From: Locusta migratoria
Lineage: Eukaryota > Arthropoda > Insecta > Orthoptera > Acrididae
Direction of reading: 5' to 3'
Length of the DNA: 64,000 bases
NCBI GenBank assembly: GCA_026315105.1
Contig: CM048745.1
Span: forward strand, 543,216,758-543,280,757
The position numbers and the translations under genes were made by a program. Below are positions 49,001 through 56,264 of the stretch, piece by piece (position 1 is the stretch's first letter; every line of letters starts with the position of its first letter). The notes under the pieces are model-generated. The model did no database searches, was not told where the DNA came from, and saw only the letters and a list, made by a program, of their open reading frames with translations.

Positions 49001-52000
49001 TTTCTTTTCCTGGAAACCTTAATGAATTATTCTTTCTGAGATTAACTGCACGACGGTGTTAATAGGGCGGCACTCACCGAACTCCGACGTTGTTGCAGCG
49101 GTCCACCATGTCCTTGAAGGCGGCTTCGTCTCCAGATCGGCTGATGATCTTGTAGGAGACGGGCTGGTAGCGTTCCCACCACGGCCGGTTGCTGGTGGTT
49201 ATGGCCAGGTACTCGTTCGGTGGGGACACCTGCGACAAGGCATCAAGTGAGCCTACTGAAGGTAACCAGTTAAATTATCGTAATGAAAACAATGAAAAAC
49301 ACCACCGTCAGCTGTATTTTCATATTGTCATTTACTGGCAACCAGTTTCGATAGACCAATACATCATCATCAGGCCTTTAAAATAGGGGAAACTGAATTT
49401 TGCTGCATTGAAAAACAACGGAAACAACTGGTATCACGCAGTGATGGAACCTAACACTAAGAAAAATCAACAGGGACTGCCCCAGACGCGAAACAGCATA
49501 GGGCAGTCCCTGTTGATTTCCCTTACTGTTAGGTTCCATGATTGTACGACACCAGTTGTTTTTGTTGTTTTTTAATGCAGCAAAATGCAGTTTGCTCTAT
49601 TTTAACGGCCTGGTGATGATTGAGTGGTCTATCGAAACTGGTTGCCAGTAAATGACAATATCAAAATACAGCAGAGAGTGGTGTTTTTCATTGTTTTCAT
49701 TAATACATATACGTCTGAGGCCCTAACATCCATACATAAAATGAACAAACTCAACCTAGTTAAATTATGAGTTACATAATAAATATTTGTAACAAATTTT
49801 TGTGCATAAAATGATTCCACATCAAATGGCAATAGAGTGCGACAGGCGAGAAATAAGGCTTGCTGGGCTCTGCCGTATAAGTGGGTTCGAGTACGGTCGT
49901 CCTCAAATTTTCAACTGTCGCCGTTAAATTTATTTCAGCGCCGTAGACCAACTAACGATGAATAATTCTCGTTTTAATATATGGTTGCTGAGTCATCTGT
50001 GTTGTTATTTCGGACATGTCCAAAGGAACACAGATCATATATCGAACTGTAGTGTAACACTAGCGGTTTTCAGCATTATTTTCAGCGCACAATTCGAAAT
50101 ATATCAGCTGGGAGTATTAGTTAGCCAAAATAGCAATACTTTCGTCTACTTACAACTACTCCTTTCGTTATATCATAATACTATATATTTAACAAATTAT
50201 TTTCCGGTCCTGTTCATATGGAATTTCTTTAAGTGCCAGTCACTTCGTATTAGAAATCAACAACGTCAATAAAGAAAGATGTTGAGCGCCGGGGCCTATA
50301 TCCAACCATTGTAATATACTATTATTTCCTTCTGTGGACGATCATTTCCTATTGTAACGAGAGAAAAGAACAGGAAGAGAGAATTAATATAAACCGTGTT
50401 ACGTCTATTCAGTATCGACAAGAAGTGTGGTCAAATTAAGGATTGTTTCTCTATCATTAATATTCTGATAGCAAATTTCGCCCTTTGTTGCTGGAGCTGA
50501 TTGGTTGCTCCGGACAAGCTACGTAAACGGCACTAATTCCCAATTAGAGAGAACCAATTTCTATTCGACTAACATATAAGATAATTAACAAAATCCCCTG
50601 TTGTCACTCTCTTTCAATACGAAATTAGTTGAACATCACTGCCAGACGTACGTAATCAGTTTGAAAATTGAACGTAAATACGATCGCCGTCGAATACACA
50701 CTTCACAGCCAAAGCCCAGTTTCTATCCGGTGAAATGAAAAAAACAATTTCCGGTCGTATTAAGCGTAATGCTACAGTTCAGCGATAAAATGTTTTTGAA
50801 ATGTTTTCGTGGAACCTGGGAAAATTGACATACGTAATGAGAACATTCCTAGTTAAGTAAACCTGTACAAATGCTTGCGGGGGAAATGAATTTAATTAAT
50901 TAATTGAATTTTATTTATTGGTGTAATACAATCGAATAGTTAGGGCACTTCAAACATTCTTTCATACTTTCCACCAACAGGGTATGTTTTCCAGTAAGTT
51001 AAATAAGCTATGTCAGATTACGAAACGGATACATAACCAAACCACATAACATAACCACAGTAATGTTACCGAATACGGGCGTTAAAAAAATGAATAAACA
51101 GTAGCAGTGAACTTCAGTAAAATAATGTAATTCTGCAATTTCTGTATGTCCCGACTGGATATTTTAAAAACTAATAAGAAATATTAGACTTCATCCTTTG
51201 TTGGCGACATTAACCGAGTGACCAAACATTTCACACGTTGTAGCAGTACTTCCATTCACGTGTTTTAATACAGTAATAAAAAATGACCTGTAGCTTCTTT
51301 CATGAACGTAAGCACGTCGTCGAGAAACTGTTACATTTTATGGCCCACGTTTTATTGATGTATGAAAAGTAGTGAATAGGCAAAATGTAGTGGAATAAAA
51401 CTGGTGAAACGACAGAAGCAGATAGAGAGGAATTGTCAACACCCGGACTCAGTAGTAGATGCAGTGGGATCCGGATATACATACAGCGCATACCTTGCCG
51501 TCATGTGTACTACCAATAGTGAAACATAGAGGAACAGGTGTCACAATATGGGTGCGTTATTTGTGGTTAGAGTTTGGCCCTTTTATTGATCTGAAGAAAA
51601 AAAACGCTAATTGAGGATGGATATGAACACCTTTCAAAACAGTGTCTTGCACTAGTGCAGTCGATTGAAGACGATGATGGTATCAGCTTGAAAATGCACA
51701 GCAGCAGCGTCTTTCAAGAAATTATTTGTGGATAATACCATTCAGGAGGTGGAGCGGCCTGCCAACAGTATCGATTTGAAACCAATAGGACACTTATCAG
51801 ATGAGCTCCAACGTCGAAATCGCTTCCCGTCTCCAGCATCCGACATCACTAGACTTCGTTTTGATAATCCATGGTACAAAATCACTATTTTCCACTGATT
51901 TCGATGGATAATAGGTTACTATTTTTCCATAGATATTGACACTTCATTGAAAGTTTCCTGAGCATAAATAAACGAATTGGTCGAATCCAGTACAGATATC

Positions 52001-55000
52001 TACTAATCAGTCTCCAGGTGTTTTTAATCAGATGGTATAATTTTTCATCAACAAACAATGTGATTATTAATAGAGTGTATACTGATACATCCTTTATATA
52101 CACTCATATACATACTGGAGCAGATCACCTTGGAAAATTAGAGATCGGAAGTTCATATTCACAGGAAATGTACATTCGTACGTTTCATAGAAATGATAAG
52201 TATTTGAAACATGTCTGTCAAGGTCAACATCAATACCGTGGCGCAACACTGCCTGTGGCTGAAATGTGGCTGCAACTATAAATCGAAAGTAATGGAAGAA
52301 GGAAGGAAGGAAGCTCAGTGTTTCACGTCCCATCGACACTGTGGACATCAGAGACAGAACCCACGATCGGATTGTTGGGTACGATGCGGAAGCAAATCGA
52401 CAATTCCAAATCAAATGTTGAAATGTTTGTAGATCTAAGATCCCTGGACTAACAACCACACACCCATCAATAATGGAGGTCTCGACATCCGACAGGCGTA
52501 TATGGCGCCTCAGAGGGCGTGGCCATTCCCACGTGGCCCGGCTGTGTCAGTTAATAATTACCATCCCGGCATTTGCCTGAAGTGATACAGGAAAATCACA
52601 GAAAACCCAAATCTGGATGGCCGGAGGTGTATTTGAAGCATAGTCCTCCCGAATGGATTGTATTTTGCTATTACACCACTGACCAAATCATCCCTTTCCA
52701 ACAAGGTAGCTTTAGGAAACATCGGAGCTGCTGTGACCAGGTCATAACGTTGGCAACATTAGTAGAAACTGAATTCCAACCAGGTCTTAAATCAGCTGCA
52801 GCGTATGACACTATGTAGAGGTAACGACAGATGTTGAGGCATATTTAAATTATCCAATGTGAAAAGCTAGCATTTTAGTGAACAACATGCTCCCGGACAT
52901 TCTTGAACGGACAGTCTAGCAGCTGGAGGACGCTAAATAACGGCCTACCCCATGACCCGGTTCTAACCCCCCAACCTATTTAAGATATATATTCAGGACA
53001 TGACACATATTGACTCAACGAAAACCCAATATGCAGACGACGTAGCATTGGTCTTCCAGAGTAAAGACATCAAGCACTTGGAGCAGGCGCTGACGAGTGA
53101 CGAAGAGGTAGTTTGATTACTTCCATAAATGGAGACTTCAACTTAACCCAAATTAAACTGAGGTTACTGCATTACACGTAAGTAACGAAGAAGTCCAAAG
53201 AAACCTACATGTCCCTTTTGACGGAATCGAAGTGCCACATAACTACAACCCCGTCTTCCTAGGTATGTCGCTGTATCGTTCCTTGACATTCAAAGAACAG
53301 TGCTTATAGCTTTCAAAGAAACTTGTCTCAAGAGTGAACTTGATTCGCAAGGTTACTTGGCAGCAATTAGGGAGCGGACGCCAGTACCCTACGTTCTGCT
53401 ACTCTCGCTCTTGTGTATTCTGCTGGGGAATACTGCGCGCCAGTTCGGGAAAAAACCGTCCACACAACAAAAATTGACGTCCAACTTAATGAACCCATGA
53501 GAATTATCACTAGCACAGTCAGATCTATGCCCATTCAGTAGTTACCTGTCCTGGCTAATACTGTTCTGTAAGATCTAAGGAGGAAAGCAGCCAAGGTAAA
53601 ATTGATCAAGAACTTCAAGGCTCACAAGAACTCTCCATTGTATATGCATTACAGGATCTCCCAGTATGTCCTTTTAAATTACAGAAACCTCTCTGGTGCG
53701 ATACAGAAAGTAGCAGTACCTTCGACGTGAACTCCAATTGGAAAGAACGTTGGAATAAATATCCACCGCACAACGCCCATCTGGTGCAAGATCCGTCAAA
53801 GAAGGTCGATGGATTCCATCTACCACGCCAAACCTGGTCGAGGCTGAACCACATCAGGACTGGTCTAGGTAGGTGTGCTAACACCATGAAGAAGTGGGGT
53901 TTCCTTCCATCTTTTGACTGTGACTACCGTCATTCTATATACAATTATAACGGTAATTTTTGGACAAAATAGTAGTGAAGTGTAATAACGGTTTTTTCAA
54001 TTCCTGAGATATACTCCATACTACAAAAAAGAGGCATAATGTGGTCCTACGAATGTCGACAGCAGCCTGCCACACTATAAATGCTATTAGACTGACGATG
54101 CACCACAAAATGGTTCCAGCATGCGAACGTGTATTATAAAACCATTTACTAGGCAACATATTGTAATTCTTAAACTGTAACACATATTTCAATGAATTTC
54201 TTATTATAACTTGAATTAATGTCATGCAGTGTCGGTACAAAATCGGAACTTTCTTCGCATTGTAGATCAAGAGTAATGTGCACCGAAATCAAGGTATGAG
54301 AATGCATCCCGTCCCCTTAAGGCATGGGTTTACGTGCACCTCGCCCACTTCTCCACTCCGACTGGTTTGCAAAAGCCTACTGGACGGCAGTGGTGTATGT
54401 ATCAACATCACTGAAGACTGGATGAATCCAGGTACCGTTTGTTAGAAAATGATTGCCACATTTTGGTTACATAGGCGGGCGGCATTACAGTCACTGCATC
54501 AGACAAGTCATACAGTCCCAACTCAAGGCCTTATAGTGTGTAGTGCTATCGGCACCCTTTCTCATGACTGCCCACATGTCATTTTCAGGAAGTCAACCAT
54601 ATGTTGCAGCACGAACACATGGGATGTTGGTGTCACAGGATGTCAACCATTCTGGGCCGTGAGACCGTCGAATACGAGGCTCGTCCAGAAAGTAAGTTCC
54701 GTTTCAATTTATCTCCGCTGCAGCGCTGCGATTGCATTCCGCAAATGCGCTGTAGACGATGTGTATCAAGGAGAAGAACTTGCGCCATTTGGAGATCGCT
54801 GTCTGTTACGTACGCTTTGTTGTGCTTGTTTGAAATGTCGGCGTTGATTGAAAATAACGCCACCTGTGAAATCAGGTCGGTGATTTGGTTTCTGAATGAG
54901 AGGAAAGTGAAACCAAGAGAAATTTATCGGCAAATTTGCGATGTTTACGGACCAAATGCTATGAGTGATTCGATGGTGAGAAGATGGCTCCGACAGTTCA

Positions 55001-55967
55001 ATGGCCGGCGTAGTGATGTTCACGATGAAGAACGAAGTGGGCGTCCACCTTTGGTTACAGAATAACTGGTTCACGCGATTGACGACAAGATCCAGGAAAA
55101 CCGTAGGTTTACAATTAGTGCTCTCGCTATGGACTTCCCCCAAATTTCACGATCACTGATGCATGAAATTGTTACAGGCGGCAGATTTCTACGAAGAAGG
55201 TATACAAAACCTGGTGCCACGCTATGAAAAATGCCCGCGAAATTTCGGCAGTTATGTGGAAAAGTAGTTTAAGAGTTGTAGAATTTTGTGCAAAAAAATT
55301 TTTTTACTGTATCTGTGTACAATTTCATTTTATTACCAAACGGAACTTACTTTCTGGACGCGCCTCGTATTTGTGGGATATGGTGAGACAAGTGCAGCGC
55401 TGTGATCCAAGATGAATTTTGGAAAATATTTTGGATGGCTACACCGCAGGATGCCATTCACGTCTTATACACGCTACTGCCATCATGCATGATGGAACAT
55501 GGCGGATCGTATGCCTCCCAGGCTACATGACACGTCATTGTCGTAACTGACTTGCTAATAATTTCTTCAAAACATATTAATGAACATGCTCTGTGAAAAT
55601 GAACAATCTGTCTCTTGTGTTTCAAGGTGTTCTTTCTCTCTGAACTTGAATGTCGATGGCAACCAATCGTTGCTTCAAGGAGCGGTTCTTTCCACGATGG
55701 CTCTGAAACGGATCTGGATGGAGCGGAGTCTGCTGTGAGCCCCACGAGCTGCTGTTAGCTAGTAGCTGTGCGGGCAGAAGTGCTTTTGCTCACCTGTACG
55801 CCACCGTAGCCCTTGTCCGCCAGGAAGCGCTCGCACTCGTCCGCGATGTCCGACCACTTCCACTCGAACAGGTGGACCATGGCGCTGCGCCCGTCCACCA
55901 CGTTGGGCTCCCACTGGGCGCTGGCGACGCCCAGCAGGGCGGCAAGGAGGCACAGGGTGGCTCGCAT
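31317..55967 (-). CDS. Amy: Alpha-amylase (EC 3.2.1.1, GH13), complete ten-exon gene
   Basis: Secreted endo-amylase that cleaves internal alpha-1,4 bonds of starch and glycogen, expected in gut or saliva. Coding exons in transcript order: 55794-55967, 49078-49229, 44552-44717, 39358-39473, 38787-38914, 38577-38699, 35930-36051, 33775-33991, 31586-31704, 31317-31499. They sum to 1500 nt, i.e. 499 residues plus stop, normal for insect amylases; every intron is GT-AG and the phases agree. Residues 1-17 are a signal peptide. Seen in the translation: VINHM (115-119, conserved region I), GFRIDAAKHM with nucleophile Asp205, FQEVID with acid/base Glu241, VDNHDNQRG with Asp306. Arg203, Asn304 and Arg342 match the three chloride ligands of animal amylases; the Arg at the third place is the chloride-dependent state. 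The Gly-rich loop GHGGGG is kept. No frameshift or internal stop. Family assignment is certain; tissue and regulation are inferred. The last residues could differ if the GTAAGT near 31338 is used as a donor. Confidence 0.96.
31586..31704 (-). CDS. Amy: Amylase coding exon 9 (start of domain C)
   Basis: Completes Thr400 and encodes residues 401-439. NWWDNGNYQIAFSRG is the typical start of the C-terminal beta-sandwich domain, and VAFIAFNNE follows. It is separated from exon 10 by only 86 bp. Acceptor CCACAG, donor TTACAG|GTGAGT, phase 0. Confidence 0.95.
31705..33774 (-). other. Amylase intron 8
   Basis: 2070 bp, AT-rich, GT-AG ends. No repeat or second gene recognised in it. Confidence 0.85.
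33775..33991 (-). CDS. Amy: Amylase coding exon 8 (chloride ligand Arg342)
   Basis: Residues 328-399 plus one base of Thr400. FMLAWPFGYPRVMSSYEF carries Arg342, the third chloride ligand; Lepidoptera often have Gln here. WVCEHRWRQIYNMVGFRN closes the barrel. This is the longest coding exon. Acceptor TTTTCAG, donor GGAA|GTAAGT. Confidence 0.95.
34653..35103. repeat. Foldback element with back-to-back tRNA T-arms, in amylase intron 7
   Basis: About 450 bp. Arms match in inverse over their length: AACTTCCAATAATTAAAACA on the left answers TGTTTTAATTATTGGAAGTT on the right. The centre (34862-34905) reads ATCGAACCCGGGTTCGAT, two T-arm/box B sequences (GGTTCGATTCCCGG) fused head to head. No coding content. 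A longer relative lies at 46764-47706. Confidence 0.85.
35190..35830 (+). pseudogene. Decayed LINE 5' region in amylase intron 7
   Basis: Matches by order of landmarks an RTE-like locust LINE: CCCCCATTCGGATCTCCCAG, a GCGTTCCACGG block, then a possible endonuclease remnant (MSNFNW, with stops soon after). Heavily broken in all frames and orientation plus, antisense to amylase. Assignment rests on remembered pattern and is tentative. Confidence 0.4.
35930..36051 (-). CDS. Amy: Amylase coding exon 7 (catalytic Asp306, Gly-rich loop)
   Basis: Completes Gly287 and encodes residues 288-327. EEWGMVNGNNALVFVDNHD includes chloride ligand Asn304 and the transition-state stabiliser Asp306. NQRGHGGGG is the mobile loop that closes on substrate in animal amylases. 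Acceptor GATAG, donor TACAAG|GTAACG, phase 0. Confidence 0.95.
36312..36849. mobile_element. Foldback element in amylase intron 6
   Basis: 538 bp; arms homologous in inverse throughout at perhaps 70%: AGGGTGAAGCGAAATTCGCA answers TGCGCAATTTTCTCTCCACC, and GAAGAACAAAATGAGCA answers TGCTCATTTTGTTCTTC near the centre. Ends resemble the ACAGGGTG-type ends of TA-inserting elements. Older than the other foldbacks. No open frame. Confidence 0.75.
36850..38109 (-). other. Rest of amylase intron 6, non-coding
   Basis: AT-rich intron DNA without recognised repeats until the SINE at 38122. Confidence 0.6.
38122..38322 (-). repeat. SINE, main family, in amylase intron 6, with 12-bp target duplication
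   Basis: GTTTCAAAATAA at 38110-38121 and 38323-38334. Same orientation as the amylase gene, 255 bp upstream of exon 6's end in the intron. Box B is damaged (GGGATAGAATCCCCC on the minus strand), so the copy is likely not transcribed by Pol III. Confidence 0.93.
38577..38699 (-). CDS. Amy: Amylase coding exon 6
   Basis: Completes Gly246 and encodes residues 247-286 plus one base of Gly287. SEYVGMGRVCEFTYG corresponds to the strand after the acid/base Glu. It is separated from exon 5 by only 87 bp. Acceptor TCTACAG, donor TTCG|GTAATA. Confidence 0.95.
38787..38914 (-). CDS. Amy: Amylase coding exon 5 (nucleophile Asp205 and acid/base Glu241)
   Basis: Completes Arg203, a chloride ligand, and encodes residues 204-245 plus one base of Gly246. 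IDAAKHMWP carries the catalytic nucleophile, and MIFQEVIDP the general acid/base Glu. Two of the three catalytic residues therefore lie in this 128-nt exon. Acceptor TTCCAG, donor CCCG|GTAAGA. Confidence 0.96.
38915..39357 (-). other. Amylase intron 4
   Basis: 443 bp, GT-AG, AT-rich, with no repeat recognised. Confidence 0.85.
39358..39473 (-). CDS. Amy: Amylase coding exon 4
   Basis: Residues 165-202 plus two bases of Arg203. NCELSGLQDLN and the helix YVRGKIVEYMNNLIDIGV lead into GF(R), the start of conserved region II. Acceptor TTACAG, donor TTTAG|GTAATT, phase 2. Intron 3 before it (39474-44551) holds LINE fragments and microsatellites. Confidence 0.95.
39539..39615. repeat. (CT)n-(CA)n microsatellite
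   Basis: About 26 CT units followed by about 12 CA units in amylase intron 3, about 65 bp upstream of exon 4. Open frames of Arg-Glu repeats across it are artefacts. Confidence 0.97.
39685..39800 (+). repeat. SINE, second family, 3' half only
   Basis: AAAGGACACGGCCGATTTCC and TCTAATGACCACATTGTCGA match the body of the copy at 23166-23416; the tRNA head is missing. Confidence 0.8.
39850..40190 (-). pseudogene. LINE reverse transcriptase fragment
   Basis: Minus strand: VPQGSVIGPLLFLVFINDL, the classical RT block before the active site, followed by SSLRLLADVAVVYRLV where an intact element has F/Y-ADD; the second Asp is Val, so it is dead. A short piece only, in amylase intron 3. Confidence 0.85.
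40190..40540 (-). repeat. Unclassified repeat-like segment in amylase intron 3
   Basis: Contains an A-rich run (40430-40480) and minus-strand words such as CAAACACAGATATTGTCGAG that look like transposon DNA. No domain identified. Confidence 0.35.
40540..41970 (-). other. Amylase intron 3, non-coding
   Basis: AT-rich intron DNA with nothing recognised. Confidence 0.6.
41975..42990 (-). pseudogene. LINE ORF2 C-terminal half, broken (same family as 48404-48952)
   Basis: Minus strand: LLFPDDIIILLEAANDLEEQ (active-site block, F-ADD changed to F-PDD), NINKSKRSVVLEN, EFCYLGSKITYDGG, RKSFLNAFVMSIVLYECQT, then through frameshifts to CGGKNRRGRSRDDYSKQIQ and a C-terminal WWRAASN-SPD motif. Typical RT palm to thumb and C-terminus of an RTE-like LINE; clade tentative. 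Several stops; truncated at the 5' side. In amylase intron 3, same strand as the gene. Confidence 0.85.
42990..44270 (-). other. Amylase intron 3, non-coding
   Basis: Holds a 28-base A-run (43998-44025), a block at 43010-43090 shared with 24960-25060, and at 43225-43256 (minus) a hairpin GGACATGTCC followed by GAAACACGTC that resembles half of a hammerhead motif. No gene. Confidence 0.55.
44280..44473. repeat. Tandem duplication of about 100 bp beside amylase exon 3
   Basis: The blocks TCCTGGGAG, GAAACCGTGCCCCGGG, TTGTGTTTAGTAATATAGC and TTAATAAACAGAT each occur twice; period 91-102 bp because one copy has an 11-bp insertion. It lies 80-270 bp downstream of exon 3 on the transcript, inside intron 3. 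Confidence 0.9.
44552..44717 (-). CDS. Amy: Amylase coding exon 3 (domain B, conserved region I)
   Basis: Completes Arg109 and encodes residues 110-164. It contains YVDAVINHM, conserved region I, whose Asn is a calcium ligand in characterised family members, followed by the Gly-rich start of domain B (SATQGGLSGVGG). It ends ACTAAC|GTAAGA, phase 0. A tandem duplication lies about 80 bp into the following intron. Confidence 0.95.
44718..45883 (-). other. Amylase intron 2, non-coding part
   Basis: 1.2 kb of AT-rich intron; the plus-strand open frame at 45584-45922 has no support. Confidence 0.55.
45884..46587. mobile_element. 704-bp foldback element with a hammerhead motif, in amylase intron 2
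   Basis: Arms of about 330 bp match in inverse: AATAAGAGGTTTTCAGCCAA answers TTGGCTGAAAACCTCTTATT at the two ends, and TCAGAATCAAGCTCAGTACT answers AGTACTGAGCTTGATTCTGA at the centre. A 30-base T-run (45979-46008) occurs only in the left arm. No open frame. The left arm carries an intact hammerhead core (45929-45963); the right arm has a decayed one. A fragment of the same arm recurs near 61274-61315. Confidence 0.9.
45929..45963 (-). ncRNA. Hammerhead-ribozyme motif
   Basis: Minus strand: CTGAAGA (CUGANGA), T, perfect stem II GGCGT-CTAGC-ACGCC, GAAA, CCGG, T, C. The ACCGGT palindrome gives a minimal stem III and GUC is the best cleavage triplet. It lies in sense orientation inside amylase intron 2. 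The mirror copy at 46509-46543 has CTCAAGA and GTAA in place of the invariant bases. Confidence 0.7.
46764..47706. repeat. Inverted-repeat element with tRNA-like heads, in amylase intron 2
   Basis: Left arm 46764-47040 and right arm 47440-47706 match in inverse: GGGTATCGGATTTTACAATT answers AATTCTAAAATCCGATACTC, and both pass through GGTACGTGAAG-type and CAACTCTC-type blocks. Each arm ends inward in a tRNA-like unit: plus 46955-47025 (GTAGCTCAGGTCGTAGCG, GATTCGAATCCCAC) and minus 47449-47520 (GTAGCTCAGATGGTATCG, GTGGTTCGAATCCTGCC, with a CTTATAA loop like tRNA-Ile). About 400 bp of unrelated DNA lies between. Same family as 34653-35103. Confidence 0.82.
47711..47918 (-). repeat. SINE with divergent head, minus strand
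   Basis: From AAATGGTTCAAATGTTTGTA to ATTCCACCGCGG; box B AGGTTTGAGTCCTCCC on the minus strand. GAGACCTTTC (47701-47710) and GAGACCTTTT (47919-47928) are the target duplication. Confidence 0.85.
47940..48230 (-). repeat. SINE, third family, with (ATT)n tail and 12-bp target duplication
   Basis: Minus strand: head GGGCCCGGTGGTCCTGGGGT (box A), GCGGGTTCGAAACCC (box B), long unique body, tail of ATT repeats. TCTTTATAGTAA flanks it at 47928-47939 and 48231-48242. It inserted right at the edge of the preceding SINE's duplication. Confidence 0.88.
48404..48952 (+). pseudogene. LINE ORF2 C-terminus with CAA-repeat tail
   Basis: Plus strand: EIKCRMAMGRKVFLKKRNLL and RKSFLKAFVWSVALYGSEI, then KNRRGRPRDGYSKQIQTDVG and RLAQDRVLWRAASNQSPD before the stop, and a (CAA)n tail at 48932-48950. 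Same family as 41975-42990 but better preserved; stops remain near 48560 and frameshifts near 48690. In amylase intron 2, antisense to the gene. Confidence 0.88.
49078..49229 (-). CDS. Amy: Amylase coding exon 2
   Basis: Residues 59-108 plus two bases of Arg109. It begins VSPPNEYLA after a GCAG acceptor and carries RPWWERYQPVSYKI, a typical stretch near the start of the catalytic barrel. It ends GTTCG|GTGAGT, phase 2. The preceding intron 1 (49230-55793, 6.6 kb) holds a mariner derivative, a LINE remnant, SINEs and a foldback element. Confidence 0.95.
49281..49702. mobile_element. Foldback element with hammerhead-like motif, in amylase intron 1
   Basis: 422 bp; TAATGAAAACAATGAAAAAC on the left answers GTTTTTCATTGTTTTCATTA on the right, and CAGGGACTGCCC answers GGGCAGTCCCTG at the centre. 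No open frame. The left edge lies about 50 bp upstream of exon 2's acceptor. One intact hammerhead-like core (49340-49375) and one decayed mirror (49609-49642). Confidence 0.88.
49340..49375 (-). ncRNA. Hammerhead-ribozyme-like motif
   Basis: Minus strand: CTGATGA, then a weak stem II (GATG...TATC around an 8-base loop), GAAA, CTGG, T, T. Core bases are intact but stem II has only about four pairs including a wobble. The mirror copy reads CTGGTGA and is probably dead. Confidence 0.5.
49703..51690 (-). other. Amylase intron 1, non-coding part
   Basis: AT-rich; TTTCGGACATGTCC at 50007-50020 is shared with 43233-43246. No gene or classified repeat. Confidence 0.5.
51690..51870 (+). pseudogene. 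Tc1-like transposase fragment
   Basis: Plus strand: RPANSIDLKPIGHLSDELQR fits the Tc1 signature P-x-x-SPDLNPIEHLWDEL around the third catalytic residue (the final Glu/Asp region), with N for S and K for N changes. Only about 60 codons are readable; a relic in amylase intron 1. Confidence 0.6.
52413..52545 (-). repeat. Divergent SINE, minus strand
   Basis: ATGTTGAAATGTTTGTAGAT, an ACCCATCAATAATGGAGGTC block and a head like CGTGGCCATTCCCACG in the order expected of the main family's reverse complement. Strongly decayed. Confidence 0.6.
52562..52684 (-). repeat. SINE, second family, minus strand, partial
   Basis: CCCGGCATTTGCCTGAAGTG, GGAAAATCACAGAAAACCCA and GTCCTCCCGAATG are the reverse complement of the head and body of the second SINE family (23166-23416). 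Confidence 0.72.
52685..53985 (+). pseudogene. Decayed LINE reverse transcriptase in amylase intron 1
   Basis: Plus strand with many stops: IPFQQGSFRKHRSCCDQV (the Q-x-GFR-S-x-D RT block), YIQDMTHIDSTKTQYADDVA with the YADD active site, LQLNPNKTE-like and VFLGMS-like blocks across frameshifts, then a C-terminal segment without RNase H. Jockey-like order; long dead. Antisense to the amylase gene. Confidence 0.78.
53986..54672. other. Repeat-like DNA in amylase intron 1
   Basis: 54440-54672 and 55370-55460 read as one interrupted, decayed transposon-like segment into which the mariner copy inserted; no domain can be named. Confidence 0.35.
54675..55367 (+). mobile_element. Internally deleted mariner element with TA flanks, in amylase intron 1
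   Basis: Ends CGAGGCTCGTCCAGAAAGTA and TACTTTCTGGACGCGCCTCG are inverted repeats, each bounded by TA (54673-54674, 55368-55369). From 54837 the frame reads the mariner N-terminus: MSALIENNATCEIRSVIWFL and SDSMVRRWLRQFNGRRSDVH with DEERSGRPP, the helix-turn-helix DNA-binding half, one TAA at 55063-55065, then continues to ISRSLMHEIV. It jumps directly to the C-terminal ADFYEEGIQNLVPRYEKC (55180-55236). The DD34D catalytic half is deleted. 693 bp instead of about 1.3 kb. Confidence 0.92.
55794..55967 (-). CDS. Amy: Amylase coding exon 1 (signal peptide and mature N-terminus)
   Basis: Encodes residues 1-58. A hydrophobic stretch rich in Leu and Ala ends in ASA-QW, so cleavage after residue 17 would leave Gln18 as the mature N-terminus, as is usual in insect amylases. 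MVHLFEWKW follows, the first beta strand of the barrel. The start is the only ATG after the TATA box with a signal peptide behind it. The exon ends GTACAG|GTGAGC, phase 0. It is GC-rich compared with the flanking introns. Confidence 0.95.
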
Positions 55968-56016
55968 CCTCGGCGGTCTGTGTGCAGCAGTGCGCAGTGC
56001 CGCCGACCTGGATCGG

Positions 56017-56025
56017 TTTTATATA
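56017..56025 (-). promoter_or_regulatory. TATA box of the amylase gene
   Basis: TATATAAAA on the minus strand, about 50 bp before the ATG. Transcription would start near 55990-56000 (CACTG-like initiator sequence), giving a 5' leader of only about 25-35 nt. A strong TATA box and a short leader are usual for insect amylase genes. The start site itself is inferred. Confidence 0.75.
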
Positions 56026-56100
56026 CGCGTGCAGGTCGACAGTACTGCAAACATAAAGGAGATAATTTGAACTGATAAGGTAGGAAGAGGGGAAGGGAGG

Positions 56101-56109
56101 GGGGGGGGG
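56101..56109. repeat. Short G-run upstream of amylase
   Basis: A run of nine G at 56101-56109 follows G-rich AGGAAGAGGGGAAGGGAGG, about 80 bp upstream of the TATA box. Possibly promoter-proximal; function unknown. Confidence 0.4.
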
Positions 56110-56264
56110 ACGATAATATTCTTGTTATGTCCATCGTCTCGAGAAAAATATAGTTTTCAGAGATTAGAAATACATTACGATAGCGTCGTCCTGGTTTTAC
56201 AAAGCCTGCTCAGGTGTGAAGATGTGAAGATTAGTGACACATCATTAGAGACTGATTATGCCTT

